Positions 1 through 7,283 of a stretch of 64,000 nt of DNA are shown here, piece after piece (position 1 is the first letter of the stretch; every line of letters begins with the position of its first letter). Both the position numbers and the translations under genes were made by a program. A model generated the notes under the pieces. It was given only the letters and a program-made list of their open reading frames with translations. It was not told where the DNA came from and made no database searches. The stretch is from Dehalococcoidia bacterium (GTDB lineage: Bacteria > Chloroflexota > Dehalococcoidia > Lucifugimonadales > UBA1123), in contig JAGWBK010000017.1 of NCBI GenBank assembly GCA_021295915.1, forward strand, positions 1 through 64,000, read 5' to 3'.

Positions 1-55
1 CCTTTTCGACCATAGCGAGTAAATTCGCCGCGATGCCGGTCTCCGGCAAGTCCAT
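1..55 (-). CDS. N-terminus of an unidentified protein, cut by the window edge
   Basis: An ATG at position 55 on the minus strand opens a frame that runs off the left edge (MDLPETGIAANLLAMVEK). An AGAAGG sequence lies six bases before the ATG and could be its ribosome binding site. Eighteen residues are too few to name a family. The coding direction agrees with the PIN module to the right, but about 70 bases separate the two genes. It is reported only because no stop codon interrupts it before the edge. Confidence 0.35.
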   Translation of the reverse strand, partial: MDLPETGIAANLLAMVEK

Positions 56-127
56 TTGCGGCCTTCTGAGACAGGCTGCCTCCCTAAGGTCGGCTGCCTG
101 TTGTTACAGCTTAGGGTGACTGGAACC

Positions 128-547
128 TCACTCCCTAAACGGGTCTACGATGGTCAGCTGCTCAATTTGCTGACCGTGCTGGAGATCTTCCGTGTACAGC
201 CGCGTGCAGCCAGCTTCCAGAGCGGCCGCTACTATAAGTGAGTCGTAATAGCTGAATCCATATCGACTCTGTACTTCCAGGCCTCTTCTGTAGAATGATG
301 CGGTAGGGTTGATTCTCCAGATTGGAATCAGGATATCGTCGAGCAGCTGCATCGCGCTCTGGGTACTTACATTGAGCCTTCTTATGAGTATGTTCAGCGT
401 CTCTTGAACTACCTGATAGCTGATACAGCCTGTCATGTTGGCCAGACTGTCTCTCACTAGGATCTCCGCTCGATGACGTTTGTTCGGATTTGTCTCATCG
501 AACATATAGATTAGGATGTTCGAGTCCAGGAAATGCTCAGCGCTCAT
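128..547 (-). CDS. PIN-domain toxin (VapC-like ribonuclease)
   Basis: This 139-residue protein has the compact PIN fold layout. An N-terminal aspartate follows a hydrophobic strand (FLDSNILIYMFDE). A glutamate sits in the middle (QVVQETLNIL), and a late YDSLIVAAALEAGCTRLYTEDLQ segment supplies further acidic residues. These acids bind Mg2+ in VapC-type RNases, which usually cleave tRNA or rRNA and are 130-145 residues long. The gene overlaps the upstream antitoxin gene by 11 bases, so the two are probably translationally coupled. The RNA target cannot be read from sequence. Confidence 0.88.
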   Translation of the reverse strand: MSAEHFLDSNILIYMFDETNPNKRHRAEILVRDSLANMTGCISYQVVQETLNILIRRLNVSTQSAMQLLDDILIPIWRINPTASFYRRGLEVQSRYGFSYYDSLIVAAALEAGCTRLYTEDLQHGQQIEQLTIVDPFRE

Positions 548-761
548 TCATTTCTTCCCGTGTGAACTTGCGTCCACCTGTACGTAGCTTCCCCTGAAGC
601 TCACGAACTGTCTCCATAGCCTTGGCAGCTTGCCGTTCACGCCCTACGTAGCCTTCAAGCCAAAGTCGGAATTGCGCGTTCAATGTCGTGTTCTCCGCCG
701 CGGCGCGCCTGCGTGCATCGGCAATCAGGTTCTCATCGGCGCTCAGTGTTATATTCTTCAT
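537..761 (-). CDS. Ribbon-helix-helix-type antitoxin of the PIN module
   Basis: This small 74-residue protein precedes and overlaps the PIN toxin. Its N-terminus (MKNITLSADENLIADARRRA) has the strand-helix pattern of ribbon-helix-helix antitoxins. The charged C-terminus (KFTREEMNER) fits the disordered tail that wraps the toxin active site in VapB-type pairs. The family usually binds its own promoter as a dimer with or without toxin. A perfect 12-base palindrome lies about 34 bases upstream of its start and is the natural candidate operator. The fold assignment rests on pattern and context. Confidence 0.8.
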   Translation of the reverse strand: MKNITLSADENLIADARRRAAAENTTLNAQFRLWLEGYVGRERQAAKAMETVRELQGKLRTGGRKFTREEMNER

Positions 762-794
762 AATAGTCTCACTCCACGGAACAACTCACACTGG

Positions 795-806
795 TAGTGT
801 ACACTA
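795..806. promoter_or_regulatory. Candidate operator of the first toxin-antitoxin pair
   Basis: TAGTGTACACTA is a perfect 12-base palindrome between the divergent antitoxin gene (start 761, minus) and hydrolase gene (start 853, plus). Autoregulated toxin-antitoxin modules normally carry such a site at their promoter. A related but imperfect copy (TAGTGTACTA) precedes the second PIN module near 7268. The function is inferred. Confidence 0.45.
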
Positions 807-852
807 TCTTCGTGTGATCCAATGAATGCCAGTAGAGCAGAGGAGCCTCTAA

Positions 853-1632
853 ATGCCACGCGCACCCATCAACGGAATCGAACTCGACTACCAGGACTAC
901 GGAGAGGGCGAGGCCATCGTCTTCTGCCACGGAGCCGGCGGCAACCTGCTCTCCTGGTGGCAGCAGATCCCCTACTTCTCCGCAAACTACCGCTGCATCA
1001 CCTTCTCCCACAGGGGATTCGGACACAGCTACGACGTTCCCGACGGCCCCGGCATGAAGTCCTTCGTTGACGACCTCGCCGCGCTTCTCGACCATCTGGA
1101 GATAGAGTCGACCCACCTCGTCGCTCAGTCTATGGGAGGCCGTACCGCGCTTGGATTCGCCGTCGAGCACACGACGAGGACGCGTAGCCTCGTACTCGCC
1201 GATACCACCGGCGGAATGGGTGAACCCGATGTCGAGCAGGCTCTGAACGATTGGCGCGAGAGCCAGGCGTCCACCCGTGAAATAGGCTTCCGGGCGCTCG
1301 CGCAGAGCTTTGGCGTCCGAGAGCCAGCTCTGGCCAACCTGTACCTGCAGGTCTCGCGCACCAACCCTCCCAGGCCGCAGATCGCAGGTGTTCTCAGCGG
1401 TGGGCCGAGAGGAGCTGAGCTTGCCAACATGAAGGTCCCAACACTGTTCATCGTGGGAGAAGAGGACGATCTCACGCCCCCGCACGTCCTCGAAGCAGCA
1501 TCAAGGCACATACCCGGGTCGGAGCTCATTAGAGTGCCTGGCTGTGGACACTCCGTGTACTTCGAGACCCCCGACGTCTTCAACTTAGAGGTCGGCAGAT
1601 TCATCGCCCAGGCCAGCGCCCCCGGCGCCTAA
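853..1632 (+). CDS. Alpha/beta hydrolase
   Basis: This 259-residue alpha/beta-fold hydrolase has the oxyanion-loop motif CHGAGG (residues 25-30), a nucleophile elbow AQSMGG with Ser93, an acidic turn in GEEDDLTPP and a catalytic histidine in GCGHSVYFETP near the C-terminus. The full triad suggests an active esterase, lactonase or C-C hydrolase; the substrate cannot be deduced. There is no signal peptide, so it is cytoplasmic. It is a single gene, divergent from the toxin-antitoxin pair and followed by a palindromic repeat. It is one of six members of this fold in the window. Confidence 0.9.
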   Translation: MPRAPINGIELDYQDYGEGEAIVFCHGAGGNLLSWWQQIPYFSANYRCITFSHRGFGHSYDVPDGPGMKSFVDDLAALLDHLEIESTHLVAQSMGGRTALGFAVEHTTRTRSLVLADTTGGMGEPDVEQALNDWRESQASTREIGFRALAQSFGVREPALANLYLQVSRTNPPRPQIAGVLSGGPRGAELANMKVPTLFIVGEEDDLTPPHVLEAASRHIPGSELIRVPGCGHSVYFETPDVFNLEVGRFIAQASAPGA

Positions 1633-1726
1633 CGCCAGCAGGAGCCAGCCGGCTTATCCACTCGCTTCAGTCCTGCTGACAGGGTTAGGCAGAAGCTCGC
1701 GGGAATCGTGAAAGTCATCCAACATA

Positions 1727-1765
1727 CCCCCTCTCCCTGAGGGAGAGGGCTGGGGTGAGGGGGAA
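1727..1765. repeat. Palindromic repeat, family A
   Basis: The stem CTCTCCCTGAGGGAGAG is followed by the tail GGCTGGGGTGAGGGGG. This is the commonest repeat of the window. Other copies lie near 4690, 18246, 22434, 23719, 28589, 30994, 34640, 47107, 48488, 53957 and 60389. Confidence 0.9.
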
Positions 1766-1845
1766 AGCCTCGAACACCTTCCCCTCTGTGCTCCCTCAGA
1801 AACTGTCCCGTACTCGATAAGGGGGGGAGAGTGAAATGTGACTAC

Positions 1846-2859
1846 CTACTCCCCCCACACCTGCGAGAACAGCCTCAGGAAATTCCCACCAAGAATCTTG
1901 GTGATGTCCTCGGTGCGGTATCCACGACGCTGCAGCTCGCTCGCCACGTTGGAAAGACTGTCCGGCGTCTCCATGCCGGTCGGGTGCAGCAGGTTCTCAG
2001 GATAGGCGTCCGACACGTCCATCAGCTTCGTGCCCTGCTGCGAGAAGATCCAGTCGAAGAACGCCTTGGGCTGGTTCTGCGTGTAGTCGGTACCGATGCC
2101 CACGTGGTCGATCCCGACCCGCTCGACGAGATCATCTATGGCGTCCACATAGTCATTCAGCGTCGACTCGAACCCGTTGCGCAGAAACGGCGGGAACGCG
2201 TTGGCTCCGATAACACCACCTCGCTCTGCGATTAGCCTGAGAGCGTCATCCGTCTTGTTCCGGGGATGTTCGAAGTATCCCCGCGCGTTCGCGTGAGTGC
2301 ACGCCACGGGCTGTTCCGACAGCTCAGCCGCCTCGAGTGTCGTCTGATCGCCCACGTGTGACAGGTCGATCAGGACGCCGAGCCGGTTCATCTCTCTGAC
2401 GAGGTCCTGGCCGAACCTGCTCAGACCCTCGTCCGTGCGCTCGTAGCAGCCGTTGCCGACAAGGTTGCGCTCGTTGTACGTGATCTGGATGATCCTCACG
2501 CCCAGCTCATGGAACAGCGCGAGTCGGTTAAGGTCATTCTCTATTGGCGACGAGTTCTGCCACCCGAGCACCACGCCAACCTTGCCCTGCTCCTTCGCCT
2601 GCAGGATGTCGTTCGCAGTGCGCGCCTGTATCAGGGTGTCCTGGTAGGTCTCGAACCTGTGCACCCACCCGGCCATGTTGTCCATGGCCTCGCGGAAGTT
2701 CTCCCAGATCGCCATTGTCGCGTTGATGCCCGTCACCCGTCCCGTGTCCAGGCTACTGAACACCTCCGGGCTATCCCAGTTGCTAACGTTCAGTCCATCG
2801 AATACGACAGACTGCTCATAGACATCTGGTGTCTCTCTATCTGAAGACATAAGCCTCAA
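1846..2859 (-). CDS. Membrane dipeptidase (M19) family protein with a degenerate metal site
   Basis: The 337 residues follow the M19 (renal dipeptidase) TIM-barrel scaffold: DLSHVGDQTT, THANARG and GIGTDYTQNQ correspond to conserved blocks carrying the two metal-binding histidines and a late aspartate. The N-terminal HxD pair of active dipeptidases is replaced by FDGLNVSN, and the bridging glutamate block (normally EGGH-like) reads LGWQNSS. The alpha-metal site therefore looks lost. Active M19 enzymes cleave dipeptides with two zinc ions. This protein may bind one metal and act on another substrate, or not be a dipeptidase at all. It stands alone between repeat clusters. Confidence 0.8.
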   Translation of the reverse strand: MRLMSSDRETPDVYEQSVVFDGLNVSNWDSPEVFSSLDTGRVTGINATMAIWENFREAMDNMAGWVHRFETYQDTLIQARTANDILQAKEQGKVGVVLGWQNSSPIENDLNRLALFHELGVRIIQITYNERNLVGNGCYERTDEGLSRFGQDLVREMNRLGVLIDLSHVGDQTTLEAAELSEQPVACTHANARGYFEHPRNKTDDALRLIAERGGVIGANAFPPFLRNGFESTLNDYVDAIDDLVERVGIDHVGIGTDYTQNQPKAFFDWIFSQQGTKLMDVSDAYPENLLHPTGMETPDSLSNVASELQRRGYRTEDITKILGGNFLRLFSQVWGE

Positions 2860-2916
2860 TCCTGCGTGTGGTGAATTCAGGGTCGCTCGGCGAGATTATA
2901 GACGAAGGACCCACTG

Positions 2917-3147
2917 TAGGGGCGGTTCGCGAACCGCCCAGTTCACTAGAGTCCCCTCTCCCTGAGGACTTGCAGGGGTAGGTATCCGCAGATCGTCATT
3001 CCGGCGGAGGCCGGAATCCAGGTGATGGGTATGTCCTTCGACAAGCTCAGAGCCCGTTCCGGACTTGATCCGGGAACGAACGAAGTGTCAGTTTCCCTAC
3101 CCCTGTTAGCTCCCTGAGTGAGAGGGTTAAGGTTAGGGTTAGGGTGA
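2917..3147. repeat. Composite repeat cluster (copy 1)
   Basis: This gap between the M19 gene and the MFS gene holds no gene. It contains, in order, a hairpin around TTCGCGAA (2917-2940), half of a family A repeat, a family B hairpin (2995-3022, CATTCCGGC...GCCGGAAT), a family C unit (3031-3080, CTTCGACAAGCTCAGAGC then an inverted TCCGGACTTGATCCGGGA) and a degenerate family A tail containing GGTTAGGGTTAGGG. The B and C modules recur in opposite orientation at 4493-4722 and 27296-27446. Confidence 0.85.
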
Positions 3148-3260
3148 AGATACTGCCTACGAAACTGACACAGTCTCATCTCAACTATGCCGTTACCCAT
3201 CCCCATGCCTGATACCCTAAAATATGGTGCTTAATCTGGAGAACCTCGGGAAAGCGCGAC

Positions 3261-4436
3261 TTGACCTCTAAAGTCCAGGCACAGTCCAGCTCCATGGCAT
3301 TGTGGACCATCCGTGCCGTGGCTCTTGTCGCATTCATGGACCTCTTCATGCAGCTTCCCGTGGTCGCCACCTACGCGCGGTCGCTCGGAGCAGCCGCGGC
3401 GATGATCGGCGTGACTGTAGGCATGTACTCCGCGACGAACCTCCTGGGCAACCTGGGAGCCGGCGTGATGCTGGACAGGATGGACCGCAAGCGGCTCGTC
3501 GTCATCGGAATGATTTTGACCGCCGCCTCGCTCTACGCCTACTCCTTCGTGGACACCCCGGTACAGCTTCTCGTGCTTAGAGCGTTCCACGGCCTGTTCG
3601 CCGGCGTCCTCGCCCCCGGAGCCTTCGCCATGCTCGGAGATCGCTCCAGGAGCCAGCGGGTCCGCTCGATGGGCATGAGCGGGTCGCTGATTGCAGTCTC
3701 GGCTGTCATAGGCCCTCTGCTTGCTGGATGGATCAGTGTGGAATTGGGTTACGAAGCCGTTTTCGTGACCAGCGCGACGCTCATGCTGGTTGCAGCCCTG
3801 GCATTCCTGGTTCTGGTTCCGGGCACGGACCACTCTTCAAGTGAGCCGTCACACGACCGGCAGCAGGTGTCGTCACTTGCCCGCAACGGTGTCCTTCTCA
3901 GGGTCTTCTGGGCAGTGCTGGTGATGACGTTCGGGATCGGAGTTCTCATCAACTACCTGCCAATCGTCGTCGAGGAGATGGGTGGGTCGGCAAGGACCTC
4001 CGGTATCGCGTTTGCGACCTTCTCCCTCGTGGCGACAGCCCTGATGGCAAGCCCTCTCCACCGGGTCATGGACGCCAGGTCTCGCGCAATCACGATAGTC
4101 TGCGGTCTCGGTTTCCTCGGTGTGAGCAGCCTGATGCTGGCTGCGCTGGGCGCGGCTGCCGCAGCGTTGTTCCCGGCCATGGTCATCTTCGGACTGGGAT
4201 TCGGAATGCTGTTCCCGTCCCTCAGTGCCTCGGTCGCCGATCAGGCTGGCAGTTCCCAGCGAGGCACCGCGTTCGGCATCTTCTACGCCATCTACTCGCT
4301 CGGGGTGTTCGTCGGCGCCGTCGTGTCCGGCGGCGTGTCCGGAGCTTTCGCCGACCTCGGAGCCCCATTCTACCTCGCCGCAGCCGTCCCCCTCATTGCC
4401 ATACCAGTCGCCTTCGGCATCCGTGCCCGACAGTAA
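3261..4436 (+). CDS. Major facilitator superfamily transporter
   Basis: This 391-residue integral membrane protein has about twelve hydrophobic helices and the MFS loop 2-3 signature GAGVMLDRMDRKRLVV between helices 2 and 3, repeated in weaker form mid-protein (HRVMDARSRAITIV). The N- and C-terminal halves show the usual pseudo-repeat. MFS carriers of this size are proton-driven uniporters, symporters or drug/sugar exporters; nothing here fixes the substrate. The first helix begins at about residue 17, so the assigned start gives a normal short cytoplasmic tail. Repeat clusters flank it on both sides and no enzyme gene is co-transcribed. Confidence 0.9.
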   Translation: MTSKVQAQSSSMALWTIRAVALVAFMDLFMQLPVVATYARSLGAAAAMIGVTVGMYSATNLLGNLGAGVMLDRMDRKRLVVIGMILTAASLYAYSFVDTPVQLLVLRAFHGLFAGVLAPGAFAMLGDRSRSQRVRSMGMSGSLIAVSAVIGPLLAGWISVELGYEAVFVTSATLMLVAALAFLVLVPGTDHSSSEPSHDRQQVSSLARNGVLLRVFWAVLVMTFGIGVLINYLPIVVEEMGGSARTSGIAFATFSLVATALMASPLHRVMDARSRAITIVCGLGFLGVSSLMLAALGAAAAALFPAMVIFGLGFGMLFPSLSASVADQAGSSQRGTAFGIFYAIYSLGVFVGAVVSGGVSGAFADLGAPFYLAAAVPLIAIPVAFGIRARQ

Positions 4437-4492
4437 TCGGCGAAGGTACGAAAGATCCCTCTTCCCAGATATGGGTAGGTAAACGTGCGCCA

Positions 4493-4722
4493 GCCAACAT
4501 ACCCCTCTCCATTGGTGGGCTGAGAGGGGTAGGTAAACTGGCAATTCGTTCGTTCCCGGATCAAGTCCGGAACGGGCTCTGAGCTTGTCGAAGGACATCC
4601 CCATCCCCTGGATTGCCGAGCGGCGAGCCACTTCGTGGGTTCCGGCCTTCGCCGGAATGACGGTTTGCGAATACCTACCCCTGTCAGCCCTTAATGGGAG
4701 AGGGTTGGGGTGAGGGTGATGG
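4493..4722. repeat. Composite repeat cluster (copy 2)
   Basis: This gap of about 400 bases before the FAD oxidase contains the modules of copy 1 in reverse order and orientation: family C (CGGATCAAGTCCGGAACG and GAGCTTGTCGAAGGAC), family B (GGCCTTCGCCGGAATGACGG) and a family A tail (4685-4720). No gene is visible in it. Confidence 0.85.
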
Positions 4723-4843
4723 AACGCCAATGTCCAATTTCGCTTCTTGGTGATTGAACCCCTTATTGGAACAGCCAAAGAACCTTGCCCCCTCACACCC
4801 CCGCAGCTACCATTCTCCCAGCCATTCCGCAGGAACACATAAC

Positions 4844-6445
4844 ATGACCACCACACACAGACCACGCCGCAGCTTCTGGACCTGGGGTCTCCAGTCCGAG
4901 GAGCCAACAGACGCCGAGCGCGCCCAGCACGCCGCCCAGCTATCAGAGCGATTCGGCACCGAGATCGTCGCCCCACCCATACCTGGCGCCGACGATCTGG
5001 ACCTCAGGCCTCCCTGCATCAGCATCCCCGACGCTGTCGCCGACTTCTGCCGCACCGACAACTACGAGCGCGCCCTCCACTCGTACAGCGCCGACGACAA
5101 AGAGCCGGCCGCGATCCTGGGCCGCTTCCCAAACCCAACTGACGTCGTCGCCCATCCGCGCAACGAGACCGAGCTGGAGCGCGTGCTGGAATGGTGCGAC
5201 TCGGAGGGACACATCGTGGTCCCGTTCGGCGGCGGCTCATCGGTGGTCGGAGGCGTGACGCCCCCCGAGGCAGACGGTGTCGTTACGATAGACATGGACG
5301 AGTTCGACCGCGTCCTGGAGATCGACGAATCATCCCGTGCTGCCCGCATCCAGGCCGGCGTATTCGGCCCCCACCTCGAAGACCAGCTCAGGCCCCACGG
5401 CTACACCCTCCGACACTACCCGCAGAGCTTCACCGGCTCAACTCTCGGCGGCTGGATCGCCACACGCTCCGGCGGCCACTACGCGACCAACCACACCCAC
5501 ATCGACGAGTTCGTCGAGTCGGTGAGGATGCTGACCCCAGCGGGTTGGTGGGAGAGCAGGCGACTGCCCGGAGGAGGCGCAGGCCCTGACCCCAATCGTC
5601 TCGCTATCGGCAGCGAGGGCATCCTTGGAATAATCACCGAGGCGTGGATGCGCATCCAGGTTCGGCCCAGGTACAGGGCGACAGCCGGAGTCGTCTTCGA
5701 CACTTGGGAGCAGACCTATGACGCCGCTCGTCAGATCGTCCAGACCAAGCTGTGGCCAGCAAATCTGCGTGTTCTCGATCCTGAGCTTGCGAAAGACGCC
5801 GCCGGTATGGACGGTGTCCGCGCGCTGCTGATCGTCGGCTTTGAGTCCGCGGAGCTCCCACAGGACTGGAACATTCGCACAGCCGTCGAGATTGCACGAG
5901 CAGCGGGCGGTACTATTTCAGACGACGAAATCCTGATCGACGACGGCTCAGGCAGGCCAACAGGCAGAAGCGGAGCGGTCGGAGCATGGCGCAACGCCTT
6001 CATCAACGTCGGAGGCGGTCTGACCTCCGGACTCGGACTCGTGACCGGCACCGTCGAGACCGCCGTGACTTGGGACAACTGGCCCAAGCTCGATTCCCAC
6101 ATACGCGACATGATGGGCAGGGCACTGAACGAAGCGTGCGGCGGCGGAACACTCAACTGCCGCTTCACCCACGTCTATCCCGACGGCTCCGCGCCCTACT
6201 ATACCTACGCCGGCGCCTACAGGAGCGGCGACTACGAGGGTCAGCAGGCGGCAATCAAGAAGGCCGCCTCAGACGCCATCATCGAAGCCGGAGGCACCAT
6301 CACCCATCACCACGCAGTCGGCAGGGTCCACCGTCCATGGTACGACCAGGAGCGACCAGACGTTTTCGCCACAGCCCTCAGAGCAGCCAAGAAGTCCCTC
6401 GACCCCAAAGGAATCCTAAACCCCGGCGTCCTCATAGACGCGTGA
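4844..6445 (+). CDS. FAD-binding oxidase related to alkyl-dihydroxyacetonephosphate synthase
   Basis: The ATG at 4844 (MTTTHRPRR) is preferred over the in-frame ATG 90 bases upstream, because homology-like sequence starts here and AGGA precedes it. The 533 residues carry the PCMH-type FAD domain (FGGGSSVVGGVTPP, then TGSTLGGWIATRSGGHYATNH and GSEGILGIITEAWMRI) and a C-terminal substrate domain ending in HHAVGRVHRPW and LDPKGILNPGVL. AgpS-family proteins share the FAD fold and these blocks. Many prokaryotic relatives oxidise 2-hydroxy acids or act on ether-lipid-like substrates. The substrate is unknown. No partner gene adjoins it; a PIN module lies convergent downstream. Confidence 0.87.
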   Translation: MTTTHRPRRSFWTWGLQSEEPTDAERAQHAAQLSERFGTEIVAPPIPGADDLDLRPPCISIPDAVADFCRTDNYERALHSYSADDKEPAAILGRFPNPTDVVAHPRNETELERVLEWCDSEGHIVVPFGGGSSVVGGVTPPEADGVVTIDMDEFDRVLEIDESSRAARIQAGVFGPHLEDQLRPHGYTLRHYPQSFTGSTLGGWIATRSGGHYATNHTHIDEFVESVRMLTPAGWWESRRLPGGGAGPDPNRLAIGSEGILGIITEAWMRIQVRPRYRATAGVVFDTWEQTYDAARQIVQTKLWPANLRVLDPELAKDAAGMDGVRALLIVGFESAELPQDWNIRTAVEIARAAGGTISDDEILIDDGSGRPTGRSGAVGAWRNAFINVGGGLTSGLGLVTGTVETAVTWDNWPKLDSHIRDMMGRALNEACGGGTLNCRFTHVYPDGSAPYYTYAGAYRSGDYEGQQAAIKKAASDAIIEAGGTITHHHAVGRVHRPWYDQERPDVFATALRAAKKSLDPKGILNPGVLIDA

Positions 6446-6504
6446 AATGGGCAAGAGAAAGAAACCAGGAAACAGGGGCTAATTGGAAACTAGTGTTGTG
6501 AGTG

Positions 6505-6903
6505 CTACCACAGACACGGAACTAGTGATTGATCGAACCTCATCTTGCGGTCGCTGGATATGACGTTGATCTCGCCGTATCTGGCTTGTAGTTCCAATGC
6601 TGTCGCCAGAATAATCATGTCGTGAGAATCTCCCCACTCGTTGGGGAGTCTGTCAACGATCGCCAGCGTGAGGTTCTCCACGATCATGTTTCTGGATTGA
6701 ATTGAATCTCTTGTGAGGCTGAATGGAACGAAGTCTCGCCGCTGCTTGCGAGCCATATCCCACGCTTCAACAAGGGCTATCGTCGGGATTGCCAATTGGT
6801 TGCCCGCCCCTGGGGCGTCGATGACGTCCTTTGCCAAAGGAGACAGCGACAGGCTTCTGGTCAGATACCTGATCAGAGCGCTGGCGTCCAGCAGGTAAAT
6901 CAA
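6505..6903 (-). CDS. PIN-domain toxin of the second module
   Basis: This 132-residue PIN protein has the N-terminal acidic strand YLLDASALIRYL, a mid-protein glutamate (TIALVEAWDMA) and a late aspartate pair (WGDSHDMIILATALEL, then VISSDRKMRF). These match the metal-binding acids of PIN ribonucleases. It overlaps the preceding small gene by four bases in an ATGA arrangement, so translation is coupled. Its partner is a DUF5678-like protein and not a ribbon-helix-helix antitoxin, an uncommon but recurrent pairing. It lies convergent with the FAD oxidase. Confidence 0.85.
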   Translation of the reverse strand: MIYLLDASALIRYLTRSLSLSPLAKDVIDAPGAGNQLAIPTIALVEAWDMARKQRRDFVPFSLTRDSIQSRNMIVENLTLAIVDRLPNEWGDSHDMIILATALELQARYGEINVISSDRKMRFDQSLVPCLW

Positions 6904-7229
6904 TACTGGACTGTCTTGAACTTGAGACGGGACGCTTCTATGTCTTCTTCAGTGATGTCCATGTCTTCCCAGATGCCGTACAGGTCTGATAGGCCAGAGC
7001 TCTGTGGGTTACTAGGTACGAACTTGAAGTAGATGTCATCGAAGGGCCGTTGGCTAGCCTTCATATTGGCTATGAGGTCTCTCAGGTTATGAGAAGCCGC
7101 CACCAGCTTCTCGCTGTGTATGGCAACCCACTGGCCCGGATACTTCGCCACCAACTCGTCGTAGTGTTCCTCAAACCACACTGAATCGTCGTGGAACTGG
7201 TCGAGGTCAGTCTCAGTGTCTTGCTGCAT
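6900..7229 (-). CDS. DUF5678-like protein, probable antitoxin partner of PIN
   Basis: The acidic protein contains the block WFEEHYDELVAKYPGQWVAI, characteristic of DUF5678, where a short helix is followed by a strand ending in an invariant G-x-W. The start at 7229 (MQQDTETD) is the likeliest; the frame extends seven codons further up. It is immediately upstream of and overlaps the PIN gene, which is the position of an antitoxin. The family has no established biochemical role that I know of, so the antitoxin role is inferred from position and size. A TAGTGTACTA motif lies about 40 bases upstream. Confidence 0.7.
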   Translation of the reverse strand: MQQDTETDLDQFHDDSVWFEEHYDELVAKYPGQWVAIHSEKLVAASHNLRDLIANMKASQRPFDDIYFKFVPSNPQSSGLSDLYGIWEDMDITEEDIEASRLKFKTVQY

Positions 7230-7283
7230 AGTTGAAGAACCTCTGATCACAGAATGCGTTCACTTGTTAGTGTACTACACCCC

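Noticed and set aside
3123-3147. Telomere-like GGTTAGGGTTAGGG
   Set aside because: Only two perfect units are present, and the stretch is a degenerate tail of the family A repeat (GGGTTGGGGTGAGGG).
3873-4976. A 367-codon minus-strand frame across the MFS end, repeat cluster and FAD oxidase start
   Set aside because: It reads through the repeats and through two supported genes in antisense and has no family features.
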